From Leucobacter coleopterorum (GTDB lineage Bacteria; Actinomycetota; Actinomycetes; Actinomycetales; Microbacteriaceae), in NCBI RefSeq assembly GCF_011382985.1, contig NZ_CP049933.1:434001-498000 (forward strand): DNA of 64,000 nucleotides, read 5' to 3'. Of this stretch, positions 1 through 11,497 are shown one piece after another. Each line of letters begins with the position of its first letter. The first letter of the stretch is position 1. The notes under the pieces are model-generated. The model did no database searches. It was not told the DNA's origin and saw nothing but the letters and a program-made list of their open reading frames with translations. Position numbers and translations under genes: made by a program.

Positions 1-16
1 ACCGCGGGTTATTAAA

Positions 17-1988
<1,972 letters not shown>

Positions 1989-1990
1989 CC

Positions 1991-2605
1991 ATGTCGAACG
2001 AGGAACAGCGCACGCCAGGGGAAGACCCGATCGGTGACGAGGTTCCTGCGGCGGAGCCGGCGGCGAATGCCGCCGGCTCCGCGCCGCAAGACGGCCTCAC
2101 CGTTGACGACATCTTGGGTGCAGAACAGAACGAAGACGCTCACGCGGCAGACCAGGCGGATGTGGCAGCCGCCCCATCAGGCGCTCCCGAGGACTTCTAT
2201 CTCGAAGACCTGCGCCGTGTCACAGCGGAGTATGCGAACTACCGCAAGCGGACTGAGACTAATGCCTCGCTCGAGAAGCAGCGTCTCACGGCAGCTGTGG
2301 TGACTCCGCTGCTCACCGTGCTCGATGATTTTGATCGGGCCGAGGCCCACGGAGACCTCGAGGAGGGATCTGCCTTCGCTACGATCGCGCAGAAGGTGCG
2401 AGGTACACTTGAGCGCTTCGGGCTTGAGAGCTTCGGAGAAGTTGGGGAAGTCTTTGACCCGCAGGTTCACGAAGCGATCGCACAGGTGCCGGTTCCCGGC
2501 ACCGAGCAACACACTGTTTTGGATGTAATTGAGCGGGGGTACCGGCTCGGTGATGTCGAGTTGCGCCCCGCCAAAGTAGCGGTGGCGGTGGGGGCAGATG
2601 GCTAG
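1991..2605 (+). CDS. grpE: Nucleotide exchange factor GrpE
   Basis: GrpE releases ADP from DnaK and resets the Hsp70 cycle. The protein has 204 residues. An acidic, low-complexity N-terminus of about 70 residues comes first, then the dimerising helix (FYLEDLRRVTAEYANYRKRT region), and a C-terminal beta domain with the conserved HEAIAQVP and GYRLGDVELRPAKVAV stretches. It starts two bases after the dnaK stop and overlaps the start of dnaJ by 8 bases, which implies translational coupling within the operon. Confidence 0.96.
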   Translation: MSNEEQRTPGEDPIGDEVPAAEPAANAAGSAPQDGLTVDDILGAEQNEDAHAADQADVAAAPSGAPEDFYLEDLRRVTAEYANYRKRTETNASLEKQRLTAAVVTPLLTVLDDFDRAEAHGDLEEGSAFATIAQKVRGTLERFGLESFGEVGEVFDPQVHEAIAQVPVPGTEQHTVLDVIERGYRLGDVELRPAKVAVAVGADG

Positions 2606-3566
2606 TCAAGATTGGCTTGAAAAGGACTTCTACCAGATCCTTGGGGTGTCGAAAGATGCCAGCGAGGCCGAGTTGAAGAAGACCTACCGCAAGCTCGCTC
2701 GGCAGCACCACCCCGACTCTAACGAGGGTAACCCCGCGGCCGAAGCGAAGTTTAAGGAGATCAGCGAGGCTTACTCGGTGCTTTCCGACAAGGACCAGCG
2801 CGCAGAGTACGACCAGATTCGTGCGATGCGCTCAGGTGGCGCCCGCTTCACGTCGGGTGGTGGTGGCAACCAGGGCTTCGAGGATGTCTTTGGTGGCATG
2901 TTTGGTGGCGGTGGGGGAGCCCGCGGTCAGCAGTACAGCTACCAGCAAGCTGGCGGGCAGAGTTTTGAAGATCTGTTCGGCATGTTTGGTGGTGGTGCTG
3001 GTGCTCCGCGCGGTCCGCAAAAGGGCCGTGACGTGCAGGCCTCCACGACCCTCGACTTCGAGACCGCGGTGAACGGCAAGACCGTCACACTGCAGTCGGA
3101 AGCCGGCACTGTCAAGGTGAAGATTCCCGCTGGTGTTTCTGACGGTCAGAAGATCAAGGTTCGCGGTAAGGGCGAAATGAGCCCAAACGGCGGACCTGCT
3201 GGCGACATCATCTTGACGGTGAGTGTGCGCAAGCACCCGGTGTTCGAGCGCGACGGACAAAACCTGCGGCTGAAACTGCCCGTCACCTTCTCTGAGGCTG
3301 CCCTGGGTGCAACGGTCGAGGTGCCGACACTCGGCGGTGATCCCGTGCGCCTCAAGGTGCAGCCTGGAACTCCGAGCGGCCGTGTGCTGCGTGTGAAGGG
3401 TCGCGGAGTGAAGAGCGCGAAGGGGCTCGGCGACCTACTCGCCGAGGTTCAGATTGTTGTTCCTTCGCATCTTTCGGATGAGGCTCGTGCTGCCCTTGAG
3501 GCGTTCCGCGAGGTTGAACCACAAGAAAACCCGCGCGAAGATCTGCTCGCGCGGGCGAAGAGTTAG
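2598..3566 (+). CDS. dnaJ: DnaJ-family co-chaperone lacking the zinc finger
   Basis: J-domain co-chaperone that stimulates DnaK ATP hydrolysis, 322 residues. The J domain covers about residues 9-72 with HPD at 38-40, and is followed by a long Gly/Phe-rich segment (about 80-145) and the two C-terminal substrate-binding beta domains. No CxxCxGxG repeat is present, so this is a type II (CbpA/DnaJ1-like) protein rather than classical zinc-binding DnaJ. Actinobacteria often have a second, zinc-containing DnaJ beside hrcA, which would lie outside this window. The start overlaps the end of grpE. Confidence 0.93.
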   Translation: MASQDWLEKDFYQILGVSKDASEAELKKTYRKLARQHHPDSNEGNPAAEAKFKEISEAYSVLSDKDQRAEYDQIRAMRSGGARFTSGGGGNQGFEDVFGGMFGGGGGARGQQYSYQQAGGQSFEDLFGMFGGGAGAPRGPQKGRDVQASTTLDFETAVNGKTVTLQSEAGTVKVKIPAGVSDGQKIKVRGKGEMSPNGGPAGDIILTVSVRKHPVFERDGQNLRLKLPVTFSEAALGATVEVPTLGGDPVRLKVQPGTPSGRVLRVKGRGVKSAKGLGDLLAEVQIVVPSHLSDEARAALEAFREVEPQENPREDLLARAKS

Positions 3567-3582
3567 GTAGGGAGCTCACACC

Positions 3583-4002
3583 ATGTCGATGCCGCGAATG
3601 GATCGGTTCACGCCCGTCTTTGCGATCGCGGCGGCGGCTGAACTCGCTGGAATGCACCCGCAGACGCTGCGGCAGTACGACCGCATAGGGCTCGTATCGC
3701 CGCAGCGTACGCGGGGCAACACCCGCAGATACTCACTGCACGACGTCACCCAGCTGCGTGAGGTCGCGAGGCTTTCGGCTGAGGGCCTCAGCCTTGAAGG
3801 GATCAGGCGCGTATTGCAGCTTGAAGATAAGGTGCAGGCACTCGAAGAGCGTGTGCACCAACTTGAAAGGGCGCTCGCCGAGGAACGGCTCATGCGACCG
3901 GACCGCCGAGTCTTTGCTGCGGGCTCTGCGGGCGAGGTCGTAACGCTGCGTCGCGGCACCCGTGTTCGCCGAAACGCTGAGGTTGTTGTTTGGAAGCCTT
4001 AG
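3583..4002 (+). CDS. hspR: Heat shock repressor HspR (MerR family)
   Basis: A 139-residue MerR-type regulator. The winged helix-turn-helix occupies roughly residues 12-55, including the typical TLRQYDRIGLVSPQRT-like segment, followed by a coiled coil (about 80-104) rich in Leu, Glu and Arg, and a short basic tail. HspR binds HAIR sites, usually with DnaK as co-repressor, and one such site is at 17-37. GGGAG precedes the ATG. The position as last gene of the dnaK operon is the classic actinobacterial arrangement. It overlaps the next gene by 13 bases. Confidence 0.95.
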   Translation: MSMPRMDRFTPVFAIAAAAELAGMHPQTLRQYDRIGLVSPQRTRGNTRRYSLHDVTQLREVARLSAEGLSLEGIRRVLQLEDKVQALEERVHQLERALAEERLMRPDRRVFAAGSAGEVVTLRRGTRVRRNAEVVVWKP

Positions 4003-5158
4003 ACGGAGCCCGCAACGAAATCCCCGTCGAAGCAATCGAGGCACTGTTCTCAAAACTCTCACGGGATCCGGATCTTGACGCGCCAGAACTGCAGGCGCAT
4101 GACTCGGCCGATTCGTTGCTGCTACAAACCGCAGCTGCACAATTGAGCACACTCAAAAACAGCGAACTCGTTGTGATCGGCGATCGGCACGGTGCCCTCA
4201 CTCTCGGGGCGGCCTCGCTGTTCGGGGCGAGTGGTATCCGTACTCACCAAGACCCACTTCTTGGGGAGCGTGCGCTCGCGCGTAACGCAGAGCGCCTCGG
4301 TTTGGCCGACCGCTACACAAACCACCAGCTCGACGAGGGCTTGCTTGAGGGTGCACGTGTTGTGCTTATACAGCTTCCCCGTGGCCTCGACGCACTCGAC
4401 GAGATTGCTCAGGCCATCGCAACCCACGCAGCGCCCGACGTGCATGTGTTCGCGGGTGGTCGTGTGAAGCACATGACTCGTGCCATGAACGAGGTGCTCG
4501 GACGATCATTCACCGATGTGAAAGCTGGCCTTGGGCGGCGAAAGGCGCGTGTATTGACCGCGAGCGGCCCACGCGCCGTCGAGGCCGTACATTTTCCGAG
4601 GTGGGCCGGCGATCCCGACCTCGTCTTTGAGCTTGCCGCCTTCGGGGCGACCTTCGGGGCCCAACACTCGATCACGGTAGCCGCCTGCTGATCTCGACGC
4701 TCATAACAGAAAAACCGCAGGCACGCCGCATAGTCGACCTCGGTTGCGGCAACGGAGTGCTTGGGGTCGCGGCTGCGCTCGCAAATCCCAGAGCAGAGGT
4801 GATCGCAACCGATCAGTCCTTCGCGGCGGTCGCCGCGACCCAACTCACTGCAGACCGCGCAGGGGTGACGGATCGTGTGACGGTTCACCGAGCCGACGGC
4901 ACAGAAACAGTACCTGATGGGTGGGCAGAGCTGATCCTGTTGAATCCACCATTCCACTCTGGATCAACTGTTCACACAGGGGTCGCTCACAGGTTGATTC
5001 GATCCTGCGCCCGCGCGCTCGCACCGGGTGGAGAACTGCGGATCGTCTTCAATTCGAGCCTGGGCTATCGGTCCCTGGTAGAGCGCACCATCGGTCCAAC
5101 GGAGCAACTCGCACGTGACCGGACCTTCACGGTGCTCGTCGCTCGATGTCGAGACTAA
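3990..5158 (+). CDS. RsmC/RlmG-like rRNA guanine-N2 methyltransferase (frameshifted in this sequence)
   Basis: SAM-dependent methyltransferase of about 389 residues with a degenerate N-terminal methyltransferase-like half and an active C-terminal half. The C-terminal half carries VDLGCGNGVLG (SAM binding) and NPPFH, the NPPF-type motif of N2-guanine rRNA methyltransferases. The two halves lie in different frames: the frame changes at the GGGG run 4656-4659, and one added base restores a continuous AFGATFGGPTLDHGSRLLI-like junction. The TTG start overlaps hspR. Whether the target is G1207 of 16S or G1835 of 23S cannot be told from sequence alone. Confidence 0.8.
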
Positions 5159-5261
5159 CTGGTCTCGGCAAGGCTTGGAGCAATCTCCAGGCGCGCTGAA
5201 TACACTGGTAATTGTTCGTAACCCTCTGAACGCTTCTTCGACCGAAGGACTCCCGCACACC

Positions 5262-6448
5262 GTGAGCACCACCGATCGCTCTGCGCCAATTCGAATCATG
5301 ATTGGCTGCGACACCTTTTACCCCGATGTCAACGGGGCCGCCCGCTTTGCTGAGCGCCTCGCCGCAGGCCTCGTGAAGCGCGGCGAAGACGTGCACATTG
5401 TGGCACCTTCGAGGCGCCACAGTCAGACCGGTGCGTTCATCGAGACCATCGAGGGCGAGCAGATGACAGTGCATCGCTGGGCGAGCTGGCGCTGGTATCC
5501 CACGACTGGCTGCGCTTTGTGCTGCCGTGGCGGGCTCGGGGATACGCGCGAAAGCTGCTCGACCGTGTGCGCCCCGATGTTATTCACATTCAGTCACACA
5601 TTGTTATCGGTCGTGCCCTCGCGATCGAGGGGCATAAGCGGGGGATCCGCATCATTGCGACCAACCACGTCATGCCAGAGAACGTGCTCGATTTCACGCT
5701 GCTGCCCGAGCGGGCTAAGCGCGTGTTTGTGCGCTGGGGTTGGGGTGCCGCCGACCGTGTGCTGCGTCTCGCAGCCGCCGTGACTACACCAACGCAGCGC
5801 GCGGCCGACTTCCTTGAGCGCAACACCCACCGTCGCAATGTGCGTCCCGTGAGCTGTGGTCTGCGCGCCTCCGACTACACTGCCGACCTCACCCCGCGCA
5901 GCCACAACACCATCGTGTTCGTGGGCCGGGTTACCCTTGAAAAAGGCATCGATACGATCTTGCGCGCCCTGACCCGCATCGATCCCTCGTACAACCTGAC
6001 CTTCAAGATCGTGGGTGACGGGGATCAGCGAAAGAATCTCGAGAAGCTCGCGGCCGAGCTGGGGGTGAGGCAACAGGTGACCTTCACTGGTCGTGTGACC
6101 GACGAAGAGTTGCGCGCCTCGCTCACCGAAGCCAGCATGTTCGTGATCGCGTCAGTTGCTGAATTGCAGTCGATCGCCACGATGGAGGCCATGGCTTCTG
6201 GCCTGCCGATCCTCGCCGCCGACGCCATGGCGCTACCGCACCTTGTGCACGAGGGTGAGAACGGCTACCTCTTCCAACCTGCTAACGACCGCGAGCTCGC
6301 CGTGGCGATCAAGAAGGTGCTCGACCAGACACCCGAGGAACGCAAGCGCATGCAGCAGGCCTCACTCGAGGCGGTTAAGGTTCACGACATCGATCGCACT
6401 CTCGACACCTTCGAGGCGCTTTACCGCGATCAACCGATCGAGCGCTAG
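5262..6448 (+). CDS. GT4-family glycosyltransferase 1 (frameshifted in this sequence)
   Basis: Retaining GT-B glycosyltransferase of about 395 residues. The N-terminal acceptor domain begins IMIGCDTFYPDVNGAARF, close to actinobacterial mannosyl/glucosyl transferases acting on lipids or cell-wall glycans. The C-terminal donor domain has FVGRVTLEKGID and an EX7E motif (ELQSIATME). The frame breaks at the CCC run 5499-5501; one extra C gives YPHDWLRFVLPW and joins both halves. GTG at 5262 is chosen because it begins just before the conserved N-terminal strand, although the ribosome-binding site is weak. A second GT4 gene follows three bases after the stop. The substrate is unknown. Confidence 0.8.
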
Positions 6449-6450
6449 CA

Positions 6451-7655
6451 TTGCACATCCTCATCGTCACAGATCAGCACGTTGATTCGCTCGGTGGGGT
6501 TCAAGTTGCGATCCGGCTACAGCGTAAGTTTCTTGAGCGTGCCGGCCACAGGGTATCGATTGCCGCGCCCACCTTGCATCGGCCGGGCTATGTCGCGGCG
6601 GTAGGGGATCGTGGGAACTACATCAACCTGCCCTCCAGGGCGATCACTAAGGATCGTGAGTACGGCATTAGCTGGCCAGGATCTCGCACCGATCGCGCGC
6701 TTTCCGCGGCGCTGAGCAAACTACCGCCGATTGATGTGATCCATATTCAGGGTGACTTCTGGGGTGCACTGATTGGGATCCGGGCCGCGAGGGGGTTGAA
6801 TGTTCCTGTCGTGCTCACCATGCACAACAACGTTGACGAGGGCACACGCGCCGTCACACGGCTCGCACCCCTCGTGTTTGGGATACTTCGGGGTGGCGAG
6901 TTCTTGCGCTGGGGCGCTGCCGTGCCGGTGTCGACCGGTCGACCTATGGGGCTTGGCGCTACCTTGCCGAGCTCGCAACAGAGGCAACTGTGGTCACCGT
7001 ACCCTCTCACCACTTCGCGGGCGAACTGCAGCGGCACAGGGTCATTGAGAGTGCGGTTGTGATCCCGAATGGCGTCGATGACGACATCGTCGAATCAGTG
7101 CGTTCCCGGGCGCGTAGCGCGCGCGAGCGACCGAAACTCGTCTGGCTCGGACGCATGAGCAAAGAAAAACGCGTGCTCGAGTTTATCGAGGCGATTGCAG
7201 AGTCAGGGATCAATGCTGACATTACTCTGCTCGGTGCCGGATTGCTGTTGCCGCGTGTGAACAAACGAATTAGAGAGCTTGGGCTACAAGCTCGGGTGAA
7301 AGTGCCTGGCTCTGTGAACTACGAGGATGCGCTTGCCGAAATTCACGATGCGGACGCCCTCGTGCAAGCATCCATCGGGTTTGAGACTCAGGGGCTCACC
7401 CCGTTTGAAGCGGCGGCTCTTGGCACGCCTACGATTTTCTGTGATCCGCAGATCGCGCAGCATGTTTCAGCTGACCCCGCATGGCAGGTCGCTGATGCAA
7501 GTGTTGCCGCTCTTGCCGATACGCTTCGCGAAGCAGTGAGTGATCTTAACTCGGAACATGGGGGGCTGAGAGTGTCTACGCAAGAAGCTCAGCGCTTTTT
7601 GCAGTCAGCGCAGACAGCAAAGATGGTAGCTCTCTACGAGCAGATTGGCAGATGA
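6451..7655 (+). CDS. GT4-family glycosyltransferase 2 (frameshifted in this sequence)
   Basis: Second GT-B enzyme, about 401 residues, starting with TTG directly after the first glycosyltransferase, so the pair is probably an operon. The N-terminus MHILIVTDQHVDSLGGVQVA has the glycine-rich acceptor-side loop of GT4 proteins, DVIHIQGDFWG is typical, and the donor domain shows LVWLGRMSKEKRVLEFIEA and an E-rich FETQGLTPFEA segment. The frame changes near CC at 6943-6944; adding one C gives STGRPYGAWRYLAELATEA. A role in glycolipid or cell-envelope polysaccharide synthesis is inferred from family and pairing only. Confidence 0.75.
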
Positions 7656-7668
7656 AGCTGAGGCGCGC

Positions 7669-8307
7669 TTAGAAACGCCAGACCACTGCGTCGAAGCCAG
7701 GTGGGGGCTTTGGAGTCCACTTCTCGTCCTTGTTCACGAGGCCGGATCCGCCGGGGTTGTTTGATTCGATGATGGTGAAGGTGCCGTCGTCGTGTACCTC
7801 AGTAATGAGTACCGTGTGGATTCCTGAGACCCATGAAGTGGGCGAAGCTGTGTACTCGTACTGAACGATGTCGCCGGGTTCCGCGTTTGCCAACGTCATG
7901 CGGGTAGCGCCGTCGTAGTTTGCGACGGGGTTGCCGCTGCCGTTCCAAGCGCCGCCGCCTGCTTTAATCCAACGCTGGGCCGACATAATGCACTCGCCGG
8001 GCTGGCTCCAGCCTGTGGGGCGGCTCGTGCCGACTTCACTTTCAGCCTGGGCGATCGTTGCTTTGACGTCAAAGTTGTGGGGGACGTTGGAGAGGGTCTC
8101 CATGTCGAGCACTGAGTCGATCGGCTCACCCGCGAGTGCGTTATTGGTGGTGTCGAGCGTCTGTGAAATAAGTGTTGCGGGCTGGATGGCCGCGGGAGCA
8201 GGGGCAAAGTTTTCAATCGGCTCTGCAGCGAAGGAAGGGGCTGCACCAAATGCGAAGGTTACCGAGGTAATCAGAGTGATTACGAAGGCCTTAGCGGGTA
8301 CTCGCAC
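7669..8307 (-). CDS. Secreted CHAP-like cysteine hydrolase
   Basis: A 212-residue exported protein. The N-terminus (about residues 1-28) is a signal peptide ending in PSFAAEP. The C-terminal part has a CHAP/NlpC-like arrangement: Cys106 in GECIMSAQRW, a PGDIVQYEY strand, His164 in SGIHTVLI and a polar residue in IIESNN. These would form the Cys-His-polar triad of peptidoglycan amidases or endopeptidases. The GTG start has GGAG 8 bases upstream. It faces the GT4 pair tail to tail. The exact bond cleaved is unknown, and a cell-wall role is inferred from the fold. Confidence 0.7.
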   Translation of the reverse strand: MRVPAKAFVITLITSVTFAFGAAPSFAAEPIENFAPAPAAIQPATLISQTLDTTNNALAGEPIDSVLDMETLSNVPHNFDVKATIAQAESEVGTSRPTGWSQPGECIMSAQRWIKAGGGAWNGSGNPVANYDGATRMTLANAEPGDIVQYEYTASPTSWVSGIHTVLITEVHDDGTFTIIESNNPGGSGLVNKDEKWTPKPPPGFDAVVWRF

Positions 8308-8334
8308 GCGTTAATCTCCAGGGGTTGTCCAACA

Positions 8335-8363
8335 AAAAACGCGGGGGCTTGGCCCCTCGCGCC
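8335..8363 (-). terminator. Intrinsic-terminator-like hairpin in the leader of the CHAP gene
   Basis: Read on the minus strand, a GC-rich stem (GCGAGGGGC / GCCCCCGC, with one bulge) with a CAA loop is followed directly by TTTTTT. It ends about 28 bases before the GTG start of the CHAP-like gene and lies downstream of tRNA-Ser. It may stop read-through from the tRNA, or it may be an attenuator for the hydrolase gene. Confidence 0.6.
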
Positions 8364-8448
8364 TTAACTAGTATGCGTTACCGTTCCGTTATTTTTCAAG
8401 TCCGAGATGGAATTTCTCAGGTTTGCCACAACTGTTTGTTGGAAATGC

Positions 8449-8479
8449 ACGAAACCCCGGAAAGTCCCGGGGGTTTCGT
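8449..8479. terminator. Inverted repeat downstream of tRNA-Ser
   Basis: ACGAAACCCC and GGGGTTTCGT form a perfect 10-bp stem around an 11-base spacer that can pair further. It lies immediately after the CCA end of tRNA-Ser on the minus strand, so it is likely the tRNA terminator. Confidence 0.6.
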
Positions 8480-8484
8480 TGTGG

Positions 8485-8569
8485 CGGAAGTAACAGGATT
8501 CGAACCTGCGAGGGCTTGCACCCTACACGCTTTCCAAGCGTGCTCCTTAGGCCACTCGGACATACTTCC
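8485..8569 (-). tRNA. tRNA-Ser (anticodon GGA)
   Basis: The minus strand reads GGAAGTATG at the 5' end, pairing with TACTTCC at the 3' end. The anticodon arm CACGC-TTGGAAA-GCGTG gives anticodon GGA. A long variable arm and the T arm GGTTCGAATCC follow, which identify a class II serine tRNA. Length is 85 bases. CCA is encoded directly after it (minus-strand reading of 8482-8484). Confidence 0.95.
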
Positions 8570-8678
8570 GTCGACTATCTTACATGGTTGAGGGGAGTTC
8601 GCGACCACCACCATTTTTACAGCAACGAAGCACCTTGTTGACGGGTCTTTGCCAGTTCGACACTCTAGTTTCATAACT

Positions 8679-9026
8679 ATGGCCGATCCCTACCTCACAG
8701 ACGCAGTTCGTGCGAAGAGGATCGGGCGACCCGTTGCGCGATTTATGGCACGCTGGCGCAAGGTAATACGGCGCAGACCATGGCTAAATACCGCGTATAA
8801 GGTGGCCGTTACCGTGTTGGGTGCGCTGGTAATGGTGATTGGGTTGATCCTCGTGCCGCTTCCCGGACCTGGATGGTTGATTGTCTTTCTCGGGCTCACG
8901 ATCCTGGGCACCGAGTTTCACTGGGCGCGCAGGCTGCTTGGGTGGCTGCGTCAAATACTCACGCGATTTTGGGAACGTTGGAACACCTGGCGCGAGGCCC
9001 GTCGCGCGCGAAAGGCGCAGGCCTAG
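8679..9026 (+). CDS. Small membrane protein of the TIGR02611 / PGPGW family
   Basis: About 115 residues with two adjacent membrane helices separated by the hallmark LVPLPGPGW turn, a basic N-terminus and a very Arg-rich C-terminal tail. The family is widespread in Actinobacteria and has no established function. ATG at 8679 is preferred over the longer open frame because it begins next to the conserved part. No ribosome-binding site is visible, so a leaderless transcript is possible. Confidence 0.7.
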   Translation: MADPYLTDAVRAKRIGRPVARFMARWRKVIRRRPWLNTAYKVAVTVLGALVMVIGLILVPLPGPGWLIVFLGLTILGTEFHWARRLLGWLRQILTRFWERWNTWREARRARKAQA

Positions 9027-9035
9027 AAACACGAA

Positions 9036-9058
9036 AAGCCCGAGCCGAAGCCCGGGCC
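9036..9058. terminator. Weak hairpin between convergent genes
   Basis: GCCCGA and its near-complement CCGGGC flank a short spacer between two convergent genes (ending at 9026 and 9080). No clear T-tract follows, so this is only a candidate terminator. Confidence 0.3.
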
Positions 9059-9079
9059 TAACGGTCGTGAAACCTGCTG

Positions 9080-9700
9080 CTACTTAATCATCTGAATGTT
9101 GAAGATGAACGGCGGCTTTTCGCCACGGCGGAAGGACTCAGGAGCCTTAGCCGCTGCAATGATGTGGAAAATAAAAGGCACCAGAATCCCTGCCCAAATC
9201 AGAATAATGCTGATGACCGGTCCAACGTATGGAATGAACAGCAGAATGAAGCCCACGATGTACGCCGCAATGACCGTCCCGATCCGAAGCAGCGTGAAGT
9301 TCAGATTGTCGGCGTGGTACGCGCGAACCTGAGCATTGCCCTTGTCCTTCTCAATGAGGTAGAAGATGAGCGCCGGGATCCAGCTGAAGAACACGGATAG
9401 CCAGTAGTTCAGCGTGATGTTGCTGACGGGATCTGAAATGGGCGGCTGCGCGTAGCCACCCGGTGCAGGCGGAGGAGCGTAGCCACCCTGAGGCTGCTGA
9501 GGCGGCGTCTGGTATTGCGGTTGTTGCGGCGGAACCTGGTACTGAGGCTGCTGCGGAGCGGCGGGCTGTGCTGCTGGCGGTACGGGCGGGGCCGGTGGTG
9601 CCGGAGCTGCCGGTGGCACTGGTGGAACCGGTGGAATGTTGCTTGCGGGCTGGCCTCCAGTTGCCTGGCCGTCAGCACCTTCTGGTGGCAGCGTAGTCAT
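9080..9700 (-). CDS. DUF4870-domain membrane protein with proline-rich N-terminus
   Basis: A 206-residue protein. Residues 1-90 are a low-complexity Pro/Gln/Ala region with PPVPP and QQPQYQ repeats, presumably cytoplasmic. The rest has three predicted membrane helices (NYWLSVFFSWIPALIFYLI, an IAAYIVGFILLFIPY stretch, and IILIWAGILVPFIFHII) with the DUF4870/TIC20-like pattern. The family function is unknown. A sequence resembling GGAGAC precedes the ATG. It appears monocistronic. Confidence 0.75.
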   Translation of the reverse strand: MTTLPPEGADGQATGGQPASNIPPVPPVPPAAPAPPAPPVPPAAQPAAPQQPQYQVPPQQPQYQTPPQQPQGGYAPPPAPGGYAQPPISDPVSNITLNYWLSVFFSWIPALIFYLIEKDKGNAQVRAYHADNLNFTLLRIGTVIAAYIVGFILLFIPYVGPVISIILIWAGILVPFIFHIIAAAKAPESFRRGEKPPFIFNIQMIK

Positions 9701-9789
9701 GATCGTCTCCTTCGAGAAAACATTGTGTCCCTTGACGCTACCGCAGGTTTGCCAATAGAAACAGGGGCTAGCGCGGTGTTTTCTAATTC

Positions 9790-10515
9790 TTAGAACACGT
9801 CGGGACTTGGCGCGGAGGTGTGCAGAATCGAGACGTCTGCGTGGCGGTCAAAACGGTACCCGGTACCACGCACGGTGCGCACGATGTCTTGGTAGTGTGC
9901 AAGCTTTACGCGCAGGCGTCGCACATGCACGTCGATGGTGCGCTCGTTGGGAACCTCTTCGCCGTCCGCGCCGGTCCAGAGTGCGGTGATCAGTTCTTCG
10001 CGGCTGATGGTGCGCCCCTCACGAAGCACGAGGTACTGCAACAGCTCAAACTCGCGGAATGTCAGGGCGGCAGCGATGTTGTCGAGCAGCACGCGCTTGC
10101 GTGAGAGGTCGAGGATCACGCCGCTCGGAGCGCGATCTTCAGCTTCTTCGACGTGCTGCTTCTGGCGTGCGTGGGCTGCGGGGTCGCCGAGTGCCAGACG
10201 CACAACCTCAACGTCGCGGCCTCCCGTTCCTTCTGGAGCGAGTGCCACGGCCGCGTAGGTGTCGGCGGCGGGCGCGAGCTGAGCGACCAACTGCTTAATC
10301 TGTGTGACGATGGCGCCCAGCTTGGGGTCTCCGTCAGCGATCTTGTCGTCGGCGAGGCCTACGTAGAGGGCAAAGCCACGTACCTCGGTGCCCTCGGGTA
10401 CTCGGCGCTCAGGTGCCGCAATGGTGGGAACCTCGGCGACGAGATCTGGGCGGGCGGCGCGGAGCGCTGCGCTGGTGGAAACGGTGCGGGTAGCGGGGGC
10501 GAGAGTGGTAGTCAT
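9790..10515 (-). CDS. Winged-helix transcriptional regulator (OmpR/PhoB-type C-terminal domain)
   Basis: About 241 residues when started at ATG 10515 (MTTTLAPATR), which is more plausible than the longer open frame reaching 10782. The N-terminal half is a poorly conserved alpha/beta domain (GFALYVGLADDK region) without an evident receiver phospho-acceptor site. The C-terminal 100 residues are a PhoB-like winged helix (LTFREFELLQYLVLREGRTISREEL, then RTIDVHVRRLRVKL). No sensor kinase is adjacent. It is probably a DNA-binding regulator; its target is unknown. Confidence 0.75.
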   Translation of the reverse strand: MTTTLAPATRTVSTSAALRAARPDLVAEVPTIAAPERRVPEGTEVRGFALYVGLADDKIADGDPKLGAIVTQIKQLVAQLAPAADTYAAVALAPEGTGGRDVEVVRLALGDPAAHARQKQHVEEAEDRAPSGVILDLSRKRVLLDNIAAALTFREFELLQYLVLREGRTISREELITALWTGADGEEVPNERTIDVHVRRLRVKLAHYQDIVRTVRGTGYRFDRHADVSILHTSAPSPDVF

Positions 10516-10841
10516 GATGATGAAAGTCCTTGAGAGCTGATTCCGCGGGGAACGCGGAGATACGGCTGAGCCGTTCGAAAAGAAGTGCTGGCCAGAGATT
10601 TGGCCGGGAGAAAACGTGGAGCGTTGCTCGCACATAGCGCTTGACCCCCGATTGGGGAAACTGCGCGGGCTAATAATTCCCGTTACATGCACATTCGACA
10701 GCGCATGACACTCTGACCGGCCATCATCATGCCGGTGTTCCCAATGTTCACCTCGAGGGCGGACTGGGACGAATGGTGTCATACATAGGGGACAGTAAAG
10801 CAGCTAGGTAAACGTGTTGTCAAGCACGAGTGTGAAACCGC
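10516..10841. other. Intergenic region without a supported gene
   Basis: 326 bases between the winged-helix regulator and upp, both on the minus strand. It holds the regulator's leader and the region downstream of upp. A short CCCCGATTGGGG palindrome lies near 10650 and an AT-rich TAATAAT near 10670. I see no convincing coding frame, RNA gene or terminator. Confidence 0.5.
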
Positions 10842-11480
10842 CTAGTGATCGATCGTTCCGTAGAGGCGATCTCCTGCGTCGCCGAGCCCCGGCACGATGT
10901 AGGCGTGCTCGTTGAGGCCCTCGTCGAGCGCCCCCAACACCAGCGTCACCTTGCGACCCTCGGCGGCCTTTTCAAGCACCTCAACACCCTCGGGTGTGCC
11001 CAGCACGCAGATGGCCGTGACATCGTCGGCTCCGCGGTCGAACAGGAACTTGATCGCTGCGGCCAGGGATCCGCCCGTTGCCAGCATCGGGTCGAGCACG
11101 AAGCACTGCCGACCCGAGAGATCGTCGGGAAGACGCTCGGCGTAGGTTGTCGGCTCGAGGGTCTCCTCGTCGCGCACCATGCCCAAGAAGCCCACCTCTG
11201 CGGTCGGCACCAGTTTCACCATGCCCTCGAGCATGCCGAGCCCCGCGCGCAGAATCGGCACGATCAGCGGAAGGGGATGGCTGAGGCGCACACCAGTGGT
11301 CGGGGCAACCGGTGTCTCGATTTCGTGTGGCTCAACACGCACCTCGCGGGTGGCTTCGTAGGCCAGCAGCGTCATCAGCTCTTCGATAAGAAGCCGGAAC
11401 GTGGGCTGCGGCGTTTGTGCGTTTCGCAGCACGGTCAGCTTGTGGGTGATGAGGGGATGGTCTGCCACGAAAACACGCAT
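10842..11480 (-). CDS. upp: Uracil phosphoribosyltransferase
   Basis: Salvage enzyme that makes UMP from uracil and PRPP. At 212 residues it matches the bacterial family. It begins [19 protein letters not shown] and has the PRPP-binding loop [11 protein letters not shown] and the C-terminal uracil-binding region [10 protein letters not shown], all conserved. It is transcribed divergently from tadA with only 17 bases between the two starts, so the promoters must overlap or one transcript is leaderless. Confidence 0.97.
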   Translation of the reverse strand: MRVFVADHPLITHKLTVLRNAQTPQPTFRLLIEELMTLLAYEATREVRVEPHEIETPVAPTTGVRLSHPLPLIVPILRAGLGMLEGMVKLVPTAEVGFLGMVRDEETLEPTTYAERLPDDLSGRQCFVLDPMLATGGSLAAAIKFLFDRGADDVTAICVLGTPEGVEVLEKAAEGRKVTLVLGALDEGLNEHAYIVPGLGDAGDRLYGTIDH

Positions 11481-11497
11481 GCGTCTAGTCTATTCTC

